A stretch of DNA of 45,122 nt from JBBDJG01 sp040880005. Its GTDB lineage: Bacteria > Actinomycetota > Thermoleophilia > Solirubrobacterales > JBBDJG01. A program made the position numbers and the translations under genes. The stretch's first letter is position 1; each line of letters opens with the position of its first letter. The DNA lies in assembly GCA_040880005.1 (NCBI GenBank), contig JBBDJG010000005.1:1-45122 (forward strand), in the 5' to 3' direction. Shown piece by piece: positions 1 through 8,366 of this stretch. A model generated the notes under the pieces. It had not been told where the DNA came from, did no database searches, and saw nothing but the letters and a program-made list of their open reading frames with translations.

Positions 1-1
1 C

Positions 2-25
2 ACCGGTAAGGTGCTCGTGGCATGA
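2..25 (+). CDS. 3' end of an upstream gene (partial)
   Basis: The frame beginning at base 2 reads Thr-Gly-Lys-Val-Leu-Val-Ala and stops at TGA 23-25. This ending resembles the C-terminus of zinc-type alcohol dehydrogenase or quinone oxidoreductase proteins, but seven residues cannot decide the family. The hairpin at 65-85 follows it, which fits a gene end. Another frame stops at 7-9, so the call is tentative. Confidence 0.3.
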   Translation, partial: TGKVLVA

Positions 26-64
26 GGTCGCGGATCAATCGGAGCGAGTACTAGAAGCTGACAC

Positions 65-85
65 GGCGCCCCCTCCTGGGGCGCC
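65..85 (+). terminator. Perfect GC hairpin, probable terminator
   Basis: GGCGCCCC (65-72) pairs exactly with GGGGCGCC (78-85) across a five-base loop. No T-tract follows. It lies between the gene end at base 25 and the regulator starting at 206, so it may end the upstream transcript or form part of the regulator's leader. Confidence 0.5.
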
Positions 86-205
86 TCCACTGACCCGATC
101 AGGTTAGGGGAAACGAGCGGATCGTGCGGTCCGAACCGCCCGCACGCGGTAGGCTGGACGCGACGAGCACCGAAAATCGTCCCCAGACCCCACTGCAAGG
201 CCAAA

Positions 206-919
206 ATGACCGCCGATCACGCCACCGCAGCAGAGGAGGAGTACCTCCAGAGCATCTACTGGTTGATGGAGGTGGACCTGCCGATCACCGGCGCGAACAT
301 CGCCCGCGCGATGCAACTCTCGCCTCCGACCGTGCACGAGATGCTCGGGCGGCTCGAGCAGGACGGCTACGTCAAGCGCGCCGAGGACAAGTCGCTTCAC
401 TTCACGGCCGAAGGACGCAAGCAGGCCGAGGAGATAGTCAGCCGTCACCGGCTGATCGAGCGCTTCCTCACCGACGTCGTCGATGTGCCCTGGGACGACG
501 TGCACGAGGAGGCCGAACGGCTCGAGCACGCGATGTCGCCGGCCTTCGAGGCCTACATGGTCAGGGCGGTCGGCGACGCCGATACCTGCCCGCACGGCCA
601 CCCGATCAAGCCCGGTGAGCGTGTTCCAGGGGTTCCGCTCGCCGACGTCGAGCCGGAGGCAAGCGTGAAGGTGCTGAGGTTCGAGAACGAGGCCGAGGAC
701 CTGCTGCACTACCTCAAGCAGTCGGGCTTGTACCCGGGACTCGAGGGCACGCTCGCGCAGTCCGGCGAAGACGAGGTCGTGATCGACGCCGGCGGCGAGC
801 ACATGACCGTGACGCGCAGCGTCGCGGAGACGGTGTCGGTCAGCGCCGACCCCTCGCCACCGCCGCGCACTGCCCTGCCCGACCAGCTCGTGCTGGGCAA
901 GGAACGCTACGGCCGCTAG
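206..919 (+). CDS. DtxR/MntR-family metal-dependent repressor
   Basis: This 237-residue protein has the IdeR/DtxR layout: a winged helix-turn-helix at about 25-70, a dimerisation and metal-binding domain at about 75-140 with CPHGHPI at 128-134, and an SH3/FeoA-like tail at about 150-225. The ancillary-site ligands H81, E85 and H100 are present. At the primary site, the positions that are Met10 and Cys102 in DtxR are E12 and E104 here, followed by E107 and H108. An all-carboxylate/His site is typical of manganese-sensing MntR, so Mn(II) is a more likely co-repressor than Fe(II); this is inference. The start ATG is preceded by AAGG. It is the only gene of its local transcription unit and faces the secreted-protein gene convergently. 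Confidence 0.9.
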   Translation: MTADHATAAEEEYLQSIYWLMEVDLPITGANIARAMQLSPPTVHEMLGRLEQDGYVKRAEDKSLHFTAEGRKQAEEIVSRHRLIERFLTDVVDVPWDDVHEEAERLEHAMSPAFEAYMVRAVGDADTCPHGHPIKPGERVPGVPLADVEPEASVKVLRFENEAEDLLHYLKQSGLYPGLEGTLAQSGEDEVVIDAGGEHMTVTRSVAETVSVSADPSPPPRTALPDQLVLGKERYGR

Positions 920-960
920 ATATTGGGGCGGCGGCCGTAGGCCGACGCTCCAGCGTGAGA

Positions 961-990
961 GGGGGTCGAGGGGGGCGTATTCCCCCCCCG
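961..990 (-). terminator. G-run/C-run hairpin downstream of the secreted-protein gene
   Basis: A run of G at 970-975 faces a run of eight C at 982-989 around a short loop, giving a very stable hairpin between the convergent gene ends at 919 and 995. The flank GGGGGTCGAGGGGG (961-974) recurs at 11010-11023, also just past the stop of a minus-strand gene. It probably acts as a bidirectional terminator. Confidence 0.55.
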
Positions 991-994
991 ATGT

Positions 995-3900
995 TCAAGG
1001 ATGACGGCGCTTCGGCACCAGCGTCACCGAGCCACTCGACAGCACCGGCTGGCTGTTGAGTGCCAGCCTCATCCTCGTCCTCAGTCGCTTGCGCTTGCGC
1101 AGCAGCTCGAGCCGCTTTGGCGCCAAGCGGATCTTCACGGTGCCGCGCTTGCGCGGCTTGATCGAAACGCGTCCGCGCGCGATCGTCGTCACACGCGACG
1201 CTCCGCCGCTACCGGTCTGAAGCGTCAGCTCGCCCGCGCACTTGCGCGAGCTTCGACAGCGCATCCGCAGCCGTCCCACGCCGCGCCGATCGATCTTGAT
1301 CGTACGGCGCAGTAGGAGCATGCGGGCGACTACGGGACAGCCCTCCACCGCCAGCAGTGGCTTGTATGAAACCGACTTGCCGTTGTGTGACGCGAAGCTC
1401 GCCTCGCCGAACGATCGATCCACGCACAGGTCGTCGAACGAGCTGAGTAGCCCGTTCGGTCCGCCGAAGAACGAGAACTCGGTCTTGGCGAGCGGCACGT
1501 CGGGCACGACATCGAAGTAGTTGACCGTCTTGATGCCTTCGATCACGTTGCGCGATTGAATGTCGACCGAGACGGCGCCCTGTGTCGATATCGCCAGACG
1601 GGGAAGAATCTTCCCGGGCTCCTGGAGCAGGAAGAGGTTGCCCGTGAGAGGCTCCGACAGCAGCGGAGAGTCGATCGTGGCAATCCCGACGCGCGAGGAC
1701 GCAGGACATGTGCGCGGAGTCGCAGCCTGGCACAGCAGCCTCTGAACGGAACGCAGGTTCGGGCGCAGCACGCCCGGGATCGCGACCCGCGACGAGCGCA
1801 GCGCCGCTTGCCCGGGCCCCTGCGTGTAGATCGCCTTGACCGGCGGGTTGTCCCGGGCGTCGGTCTGCCCCTTCTCTCCCGCTATGAACTGCAGCTTCGG
1901 GTCGAACGGCAGCTTGTCGCAGCCCGTCGGCTGGAACGGCACTGCTGTCGAGGACTTCGCGAGCGGCTCGACCGGGAAGAAGTCGAGCGAGCCGGTGAAC
2001 TCGCCCTTGAACTCCCTCGCGTCGCAGCCACTTGGGTTGAGCAAGAAGTTGTCGCGGTTGACGTCGACCTCGATCCTGCGAATCTGGACCGGGACGCCCT
2101 TGAACACTGTCGGGATCGAGGCCGTCTCGGTCGTCGCGGTGTCGCCGCCGGCGCTCAGGCTCACGCCGCTGGTGTTGACGAACTTGCCGAAGTCGAACGG
2201 CCCCGCGATCGCCGGAATCACGAACGCGAACCCGATCACGTCTCCCTCGCGCAGCGGCTGCGTCAGGTACATGGATCCCGACTGATGCAGGGGGGAGTCG
2301 CCGGGGCCGACATCGGCCTCTATGTCTCCGATCCTGCTCGCCTCGGGGCAGTTGCCCGCATACGCCAGGTCCGGTGCGCATTGCGGCACCGATCCGATGT
2401 AGGCGACGATGCCCGGCGCCGACTGGAAATTCAGGGCGACGAGCTGTTGCTCGCCCTCGGCGCGCGTGAAGACCGTCTTCAGGTGAGGAGTGGCCCTCGC
2501 CTCCGACGTGGTCGGTGTGACGTCGAGCGTTGGCTTGAAGGGCTTCGGGTCGGGGCAATCGCCGCCCGCGCCGTCACCGTCGATCTCGAAGCTGTCCGTG
2601 GCCGAAACGGGGCTTTGGCCGTTGCGGGGTGTGAACGTGGCCGCTACCTCATAGGACCCGCAGCGGTTCGGATTTGCGAGCACCGCGTAGTCGCCACCCT
2701 TGAGCTTCAGCTCGAAACGCTCGAAGGGCACCTGCGGCTGGTCGAGAACGATCGAGGTGATGCGGCCGGTCGTCTCGTCCACGTTCGCGGTGGAGCGCAG
2801 CTGCACGCCGAGGCCGGGCCCGTCGAGATCCATCAGCAGCCGGAAGGGCTGATCGTCGGTCGGCTCGCCCGCGTAGGCGACTCCGGCGATCGGGTCCAGG
2901 GCCAGGTCGTTGCGATCGCCGTCCACGTAGGGGCTCCAAACTTTGATGTCGCCGATCTTCGCGTCGGCCGGACAGCTCTCGCTTGCTAGCTGGGCATCGC
3001 TGCACGCGTCGAGGTCTCCGGCCGCCGACGGCGATATCCCCAGGCCCTGCGGAAACTCGATGCGCGTGTCCTCGATGTGCGAGGTGATCGGGTCCTGGTC
3101 CGCGTGTGGATCGACCTCGACGGCCAGCGTGTAGCCGCTCGGAGCGCCTGCCTTGCTCGTGTCGGGCTCGACCTCGATCGACGGCTCGAAAGCCGGCATC
3201 GGCGGCGAGTCGCAGCCATCCGGCGTGTAGCTCGACGTGCGCTCGACGTAGGTCGAGTCCGCCCACGAGTTGACCTCCAGCTTGGTGGTCGCAAGCTCGC
3301 ACGAGGTCGGGTTGACGATGTAGGGCTTGGCCGGGCTCCCGACCTCGCCATCGAGATTGAACTCGATGTTGCGCACCTTGATCGGAACGTCAACGGGCAC
3401 CCCGAGGACGACGGCGGGGATGGTCTCCGGGAAGTCGAGCGACTCCTGGTCTAGCGAGAGATCACCGCTGACCTGCTGTCCGGCGGAGTCGATGATTCTC
3501 GGATGTGCTTCAACACCCGGGATGCTGAGGTCCCCCGCTACATCGATCCCGAGCCGCCCGATCTCGTCTGGGCCCGGTTCGACGTTGTAGAGCGATCCCG
3601 CAACGGGAAGTGTGAGCGGGAGGGGCGCTTCGATCTCGCCACCAACGGTGCCGATCTTCGAGTCGGCGGGGCAGTCGTCGGGGTCGGCGTCGAAGGTGGA
3701 CCGGGAACACCGGGCGGGGGCCAGAGGGTTGCCGAGCAGACCAGGCGGCAGGTGCAGCGCGAGGTTGCGCAGCTGCTCGTTCGCCAGGGGAGAGCAGATC
3801 GGCGCCGAGCCGCAGAAGTCCACCTTGATGTTCAGGTCGGGATGTCCGCCGGCCTGGAGCGTCGACGGTTCCACCGAGAAGCTGTCGAGCCCGATCAGTG

Positions 3901-4045
3901 CGTTGGCCGAGCTGGGAACGCAGGCGACTGCTGCAAGCAGAACGGCGCACACCAGCGACACGCGCAGGCCTACGCGACGGTGCGAACCCCCTGTGCTTGC
4001 TACGTCTGAAACGGGCATCTCCCTCGTTTCGAGACTAACACGCAT
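995..4045 (-). CDS. Large secreted repeat protein, function unknown
   Basis: From ATG 4045 the protein has 1016 residues; an ATG at 4018 gives a form nine residues shorter. A Sec-type signal peptide is clear: basic residues, a hydrophobic core at about 29-43 and an ANA cleavage site near 49. The body holds four copies of a motif with an upstream Cys, then CPA-x-S/A-K/R-I/V-G (for example CPADSKIG and CPASSRVG). Each copy opens a predicted beta-rich segment with Pro/Gly-rich turns. The last ~105 residues form a very basic beta module rich in Arg and Lys, a type I associate with Solirubrobacterales surface proteins. No catalytic motif, sortase signal or late membrane helix is visible. An envelope or adhesive role is a guess. 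Confidence 0.8.
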   Translation of the reverse strand: MRVSLETREMPVSDVASTGGSHRRVGLRVSLVCAVLLAAVACVPSSANALIGLDSFSVEPSTLQAGGHPDLNIKVDFCGSAPICSPLANEQLRNLALHLPPGLLGNPLAPARCSRSTFDADPDDCPADSKIGTVGGEIEAPLPLTLPVAGSLYNVEPGPDEIGRLGIDVAGDLSIPGVEAHPRIIDSAGQQVSGDLSLDQESLDFPETIPAVVLGVPVDVPIKVRNIEFNLDGEVGSPAKPYIVNPTSCELATTKLEVNSWADSTYVERTSSYTPDGCDSPPMPAFEPSIEVEPDTSKAGAPSGYTLAVEVDPHADQDPITSHIEDTRIEFPQGLGISPSAAGDLDACSDAQLASESCPADAKIGDIKVWSPYVDGDRNDLALDPIAGVAYAGEPTDDQPFRLLMDLDGPGLGVQLRSTANVDETTGRITSIVLDQPQVPFERFELKLKGGDYAVLANPNRCGSYEVAATFTPRNGQSPVSATDSFEIDGDGAGGDCPDPKPFKPTLDVTPTTSEARATPHLKTVFTRAEGEQQLVALNFQSAPGIVAYIGSVPQCAPDLAYAGNCPEASRIGDIEADVGPGDSPLHQSGSMYLTQPLREGDVIGFAFVIPAIAGPFDFGKFVNTSGVSLSAGGDTATTETASIPTVFKGVPVQIRRIEVDVNRDNFLLNPSGCDAREFKGEFTGSLDFFPVEPLAKSSTAVPFQPTGCDKLPFDPKLQFIAGEKGQTDARDNPPVKAIYTQGPGQAALRSSRVAIPGVLRPNLRSVQRLLCQAATPRTCPASSRVGIATIDSPLLSEPLTGNLFLLQEPGKILPRLAISTQGAVSVDIQSRNVIEGIKTVNYFDVVPDVPLAKTEFSFFGGPNGLLSSFDDLCVDRSFGEASFASHNGKSVSYKPLLAVEGCPVVARMLLLRRTIKIDRRGVGRLRMRCRSSRKCAGELTLQTGSGGASRVTTIARGRVSIKPRKRGTVKIRLAPKRLELLRKRKRLRTRMRLALNSQPVLSSGSVTLVPKRRHP

Positions 4046-4065
4046 GGCCGCCCCGGACAGCGGTT

Positions 4066-5166
4066 TCAGGCGGCAGCGGTGGGCGCGGCCAGCGCCTGTG
4101 CGATCCGTTCGACGCCCTCGCTCGCCTGCTCGGGGGTCACGGCGGAAAAAGCGAGTCGCATGCAGTTGGTGCCGCCCTCGAGCATGAAGTCGCTGCCCTT
4201 CACGAACGTCACGCCGCGCTGCTTGCACGCTTCCAAGAGCTGACCGGTGTCAACGCCCTCGGGAAGCTCGACCCAGAGGAAGTAGCCGCCCTCGGGCGTC
4301 ACGAAGCGCGCGTCGGAGCCGAAGTGCTTGCCGAGCGCTTGCGCGACGGCGTCGCGTCGCGCACGCAACGCGACCTTAACGTCGGCGATCGAGGTCTCGA
4401 TCGCCCCGGAGCGGCAGAACTCCCCGACTATCGCCTCGGCGAGCATGTTCGGCGAGATGTAGGTGTCGACCGCGTGGGCGCGCAGCGCGTCGATCGTGTC
4501 GGCCGGCCCGATCATGTAGCCGGTGCGCACACCCGGCGCGATCGTCTTCGAAAATGAGCATGCGTAGATCACGCGCCCGGCGCTGTCGCGGGAGAGCATC
4601 GTCGGCAGGTCCTCGCCTTCGAAGCGGACCTCCCGGTAGGGGTCGTCCTCGAATACGAGGAAGTCGTACTCGGCCGCCAGCTCTAGCAGCCGATCGCGTT
4701 TTGCGAGCGACATCGTGCAGCCGGCGGGGTTGTGGAAGTTCGGAATCGTGTGGATGAAGCTCGGGCGCGCGCCCGACTCCAGCGCGCGTTCCAGCGCGCC
4801 CACGTCGAGCCCGTCGTCCGCCAACGGAATCGCGAGCAGCTCGGCGCCGCGGCTGCGCAGGCCCTTGAGCGTGCGGTCATACGACGGTGACTCGACGACC
4901 ACGGTGTCGCCGGGCTCGATCAGCAGGTCGAACAGCATCATGCCGCCTTCGAGCGAGCCGTTGGCAAGCATCACACGTTCCGGTTCGACATCGTGCCGCT
5001 TGGCCACCCAATCGCGAAGCGGGCCGTAGCCCGTGCCGGGGCCGTAAGACAGCGCCCCCGCTGGGTCGTCGGCCAGCACCTGGGCTGCGGCGCGTCGCAG
5101 CGCCTCGGCGGGCACGATGTCGGCGCTCGGGGCACCGCGCGCGAAGCTGATTATCTCGTCGGCCAT
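4066..5166 (-). CDS. PLP-dependent aminotransferase, class I/II (LysN/MocR-domain type)
   Basis: This fold-type I transaminase has 366 residues from ATG 5166; a further upstream ATG would add only Ala-rich residues. The Schiff-base lysine is K207 in SFSKTIAPG, with R214 after it. The IPNFHNPAG block (141-149), D174/Y177 in FEDDPYRE and the YGPGTGYGPLR start motif are all typical of 2-aminoadipate, aromatic or branched-chain aminotransferases related to the C-terminal half of MocR regulators. No DNA-binding domain is fused here. The substrate cannot be read from sequence. It lies 20 bases upstream of the secreted-protein gene on the same strand, with no evident shared function. Confidence 0.88.
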   Translation of the reverse strand: MADEIISFARGAPSADIVPAEALRRAAAQVLADDPAGALSYGPGTGYGPLRDWVAKRHDVEPERVMLANGSLEGGMMLFDLLIEPGDTVVVESPSYDRTLKGLRSRGAELLAIPLADDGLDVGALERALESGARPSFIHTIPNFHNPAGCTMSLAKRDRLLELAAEYDFLVFEDDPYREVRFEGEDLPTMLSRDSAGRVIYACSFSKTIAPGVRTGYMIGPADTIDALRAHAVDTYISPNMLAEAIVGEFCRSGAIETSIADVKVALRARRDAVAQALGKHFGSDARFVTPEGGYFLWVELPEGVDTGQLLEACKQRGVTFVKGSDFMLEGGTNCMRLAFSAVTPEQASEGVERIAQALAAPTAAA

Positions 5167-5199
5167 GGCTGCCGCAGCATATCGGGGCCCCATGGCCGG

Positions 5200-6123
5200 T
5201 CAGCGGGTGAGTAACGTCCTGATCGCCTCGATGACCGTACCGGGCTCTTCTTCGAGTCGGCGTGCAGTGACTCACAGAACGCGGTATCCGGCAAGTTGTA
5301 AGTCGGCGTCGCGCCTTCGATCGCGTTCGAACGCAGCTCGGGTCCGGTGATAGGCGTAGCCGTCCAGCTCGACCACGAGGCGCTCCTCACACCAGAGCAT
5401 GTCGACCTCCCATCCGGCGACTTGGACGTTCACCAGCGGCACGGGCAGCCCGGCCGAGGCACCCAGTTCGAGGAAGCTGCGTTCCAGCTCCGACCTCGTC
5501 CAGACGATGGACTGGTCGTATTGACTCAGGATCGAGCGCAACATCCCGGTCCCGTGACGGCCGCCCGTGCACAGGCGCTCGATCGCCGCCACGTCCAGAA
5601 GCTGCAGGCGCTCGGCCCGCTCGACCGCTCGTCGTAGCCGGCGCGCCGTGACCACGGCGGCCAGGTCGACCAGCGTCCGGTTCGGGGTCGTAACCGGAAT
5701 GCCCGCCTGACTCGCGCTGTCCGCCTCGAGTGCGCGGGAGAGATGTAGCACGACTCTTGCCGGCCCACGCACTCTGCGTGCGACGCTGACCTCGATGCGG
5801 CTGGCCGGTACGGTAGCCAGGTCCCACAAGGCGGCCGCGCTGCGATGGCTCAACACCGCCCCTGGACCGCAGGCCAGCACGGCGGCGAGCCAGCGCCCGC
5901 GCAGGCTCAGCTGCGGGTGACCGACCGCGTAGACGCCTCGATGCACGCAGTGGAGCAGGCCGCGCTCGACCCGTCGCTGAATTGCGCCCGACGAGAGCCC
6001 CATGCACAGGAGCTGTCGGCGCGTGACCACACCATGCCGCCGCGCCGCGAGCTCGCCGATCGTGCGGTCGGGCGCTCGACCTTTTGATCGGATATCGGTG
6101 TCAACGTCGAACGCGCCCGGCAT
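5200..6123 (-). pseudogene. DUF559/AbiEi-like protein interrupted by one in-frame TGA
   Basis: The frame encodes an N-terminal winged-helix segment (GELAARRHGVVTRRQLL), a middle AbiEi-like domain and a C-terminal Vsr-like DUF559 nuclease domain with EVDMLWCEERLVVELDGYAYH and AFERDRRRDADLQLAGYRVL. At 5272-5274 a TGA replaces what is normally Arg after YRVL. The same frame then continues without a gap through VTARRLEEEPGTVIEAIRTL to a second stop at 5200-5202, the usual end of this family. A single CGA-to-TGA change explains it. The truncated form (5272-6123, 283 residues) keeps the likely catalytic Glu/Asp residues and may retain activity. The family is common in this clade, and a defence or toxin role is only inferred. 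Confidence 0.75.
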
Positions 6124-6165
6124 GGACTTCGAGGGTGACGCCCACGCTGATACGCAACAAGACGT

Positions 6166-7032
6166 CTATGTGAAAGAAGCCGCGATCTGGGCGACCTCTG
6201 TCGGGTTGCGACCGACCCTCACACCCTTCGACTCGAGCGCCTCGGCCTTCGCCTGCGCTGTCCCCGACGAGCCGGAGATGATCGCGCCGGCGTGGCCCAT
6301 GCGCTTTCCGGGCGGCGCGGTGAAGCCGGCGATGTAGCCGACCACGGGCTTGGAGACGTGCTCGCCGATGAACTCGGCTGTTTTCTCTTCTTCGTCGCCG
6401 CCGATCTCGCCGACCATCACGATCAACTCCGTCTGGTCGTCGGCCTCGAACAGGTCGATCACGTCGATGAAGTAGCTGCCGATGATCGGGTCGCCGCCGA
6501 TGCCGACGATCGTCGAGTTGCCGACTCCGAGCTGGGCCAGCTCGTTACCGATCTGGTAGGTCAGCGTTCCCGAGCGCGAAACCAGCCCGACGCCACCTTC
6601 GTTGAAGAAGTGGGGCGGGATGATCCCAACGTTGGCCTTGCCCGGCGACAGCACACCCGGGCAGTTGGGACCGATCAGCCGTGCCTCCGTGCCCTTTAGG
6701 TGGTTATAGACGCGCAGCATGTCGTGCGCGGGGATGCCCTCGGTTATGCAGACGATCGTCTCGATCCCGGCGTCGATCGCCTCGAGGATGCCGTCCGCCG
6801 CGAAGGGGGGAGGCACGAACACCATCGACGTGTTGGCGTCGGTTGCGTCGACGGCCGCGTGCATCGTGTCGAATATCGGCACGCCTTCGACGTCCTGCCC
6901 GCCCTTGCCCGGCGTTACCCCGGCGACGAGGTCGGTCCCGTACTCGCGGTTGCGCAAGCTGTGGAACGAGCCTTCGCGCCCGGTCAATCCCTGGACGACA
7001 AGCTTGGTGTTGGCGCCAACGAGGATGGCCAT
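6166..7032 (-). CDS. sucD: Succinyl-CoA synthetase alpha subunit
   Basis: SucD (288 residues, full length) binds CoA and carries the phosphorylated histidine of succinate-CoA ligase in the TCA cycle. Visible features are the N-terminal CoA-binding Rossmann domain with VQGLTGREGSFH, the IGPNCPG loop, SRSGTLTYQ, and the active-site histidine H247 in GKRMGHAGAI. It follows sucC with two bases between them, so the subunits are co-transcribed and probably translationally coupled. It can also convert succinyl-CoA made by the methylmalonyl-CoA mutase encoded at 21795-23444. Confidence 0.97.
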   Translation of the reverse strand: MAILVGANTKLVVQGLTGREGSFHSLRNREYGTDLVAGVTPGKGGQDVEGVPIFDTMHAAVDATDANTSMVFVPPPFAADGILEAIDAGIETIVCITEGIPAHDMLRVYNHLKGTEARLIGPNCPGVLSPGKANVGIIPPHFFNEGGVGLVSRSGTLTYQIGNELAQLGVGNSTIVGIGGDPIIGSYFIDVIDLFEADDQTELIVMVGEIGGDEEEKTAEFIGEHVSKPVVGYIAGFTAPPGKRMGHAGAIISGSSGTAQAKAEALESKGVRVGRNPTEVAQIAASFT

Positions 7033-7034
7033 AT

Positions 7035-8228
7035 CTACGCTCCCGATTCTTCCTTAGGCGGAAGAATCGGGAGCTCTGAGGGCGCGGAGTTCCTGGCGAG
7101 GGTCACAACCATGTCGGCGGCCTCGAGCATCGTCTTCGCCGGGTGGATCAGTGGGTTGTTCGCCTCCGCGATGATCTTGCGGCCCTGCTCGTCGTTGGTG
7201 CCGTCCAGGCGCACGACGAACGGCACCGCCGGCTCGATCTGCTCGATCGCGGTCAACAACCCGGTCGCGACCTCGTCGCAGCGGGTGATGCCGCCGAAGA
7301 TGTTGATCAGCACCGAATTGACCTTGGGGTCTGACAGCAGCACCTCGAGCGCGCTGACGATCAACTCCGCCTTGGCGCCGCCGCCGGCGTCGAGAAAGTT
7401 GGCCGGCCTGCCGCCGGCCTGTGCCACCACGTCGAGCGTTGACATGACGAGCCCGGCGCCGTTGCCGAAGATGCCGACATCGCCGTCGAGCTTCACGTAG
7501 GTGATACCGCGCTCCTTCGCCATCTGCTCCTGGGGGTCTTCCGCAGAGGGATTGCGCATCTCGGCCACGGTGGGCTGGCGCGACAGCGCGTTGTCATCGA
7601 CGCTGACCTTCGCGTCGAGCGCCATCACCTCGCGGTTGGCCGTCACGATCAGCGGGTTGACCTCGACCAGCATCGTGTCGCAAGCGATGAACACGTCGTA
7701 GAGCCTGGCGAGCATCGCGGCAACCGGCTTGACCACGTCCGCGTCGATCCCGCTTTCGTAGGCGACGCGTCGGCCGTGGTAGGCCTGGAATCCGACCAGC
7801 GGATCGACGTGCAGCTTGACCAGCGCCTCCGGATGCTGGTCTGCGACCTGCTCGATGTCCATGCCGCCCATGCGCGAGAACATCACCAGCGGCTTGCGAG
7901 CACTGCGGTCGAAGATGATCGCCGCGTAGTACTCGGCGGCGATCTCGGAAGCCTTTTCGATCCACAGCTCGCCGACGGTGAGGCCCTTGATGTCCATGCC
8001 GAGCATCGCCTCGGCATGCCGTTCCAGCTCACTCATGTCCTTGGCGACCTTCACCCCGCCGGCCTTGCCGCGGCCGCCGATCTGGACCTGAGCCTTGACC
8101 ACGACCGGGAACTCGAGCCTGCCCGCCGCTTCGCGAGCCTGCTCGAGCGTGGCTGCGTGATATCCGAGCGGGACCGGCACGCCCGCGTCGGCGAACAGCT
8201 GCTTTCCCTGATATTCGAGGAGGTCCAT
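7035..8228 (-). CDS. sucC: Succinyl-CoA synthetase beta subunit
   Basis: SucC (397 residues) is the ATP-grasp subunit that activates succinate with ATP or GTP. It starts MDLLEYQGKQLFADAGVPVP, the standard N-terminus. It contains KAQVQIGGRGKAGGVK in the nucleotide-binding part, EVNPLIV for metal binding, and GNGAGLVMSTLD and NIFGGITRCDEVA in the C-terminal ligase domain. It is first in a two-gene operon with sucD. A 138-base gap (8229-8366) separates it from the divergent HAD-like gene and should hold both promoters; it includes a small CCTGC/GCAGG inverted repeat at 8273-8285, but I see no clear promoter hexamers. Confidence 0.97.
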   Translation of the reverse strand: MDLLEYQGKQLFADAGVPVPLGYHAATLEQAREAAGRLEFPVVVKAQVQIGGRGKAGGVKVAKDMSELERHAEAMLGMDIKGLTVGELWIEKASEIAAEYYAAIIFDRSARKPLVMFSRMGGMDIEQVADQHPEALVKLHVDPLVGFQAYHGRRVAYESGIDADVVKPVAAMLARLYDVFIACDTMLVEVNPLIVTANREVMALDAKVSVDDNALSRQPTVAEMRNPSAEDPQEQMAKERGITYVKLDGDVGIFGNGAGLVMSTLDVVAQAGGRPANFLDAGGGAKAELIVSALEVLLSDPKVNSVLINIFGGITRCDEVATGLLTAIEQIEPAVPFVVRLDGTNDEQGRKIIAEANNPLIHPAKTMLEAADMVVTLARNSAPSELPILPPKEESGA

Positions 8229-8366
8229 TCGACTGGCTGGAAGGGCCGAGTGCCCCGCGGCCTGTATCTTTCCGACCTGCTTAGCAGGCCGTCACGATCG
8301 CCGATCGACGGATCGGCCGGCGCGGCAGGCTATCAGCAAATCCACGAAAGACGGGATTGGAGACAG

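Noticed and set aside
99..117. Half of a DtxR/IdeR iron box (TCAGGTTAG) upstream of the regulator
   Set aside because: The right half does not match the inverted repeat, so the site is below what I would call an operator.
1556..2989. 477-residue plus-strand frame opposite the secreted protein
   Set aside because: Arg-rich translation typical of antisense frames in GC-rich DNA; the minus strand has the signal peptide and repeats.
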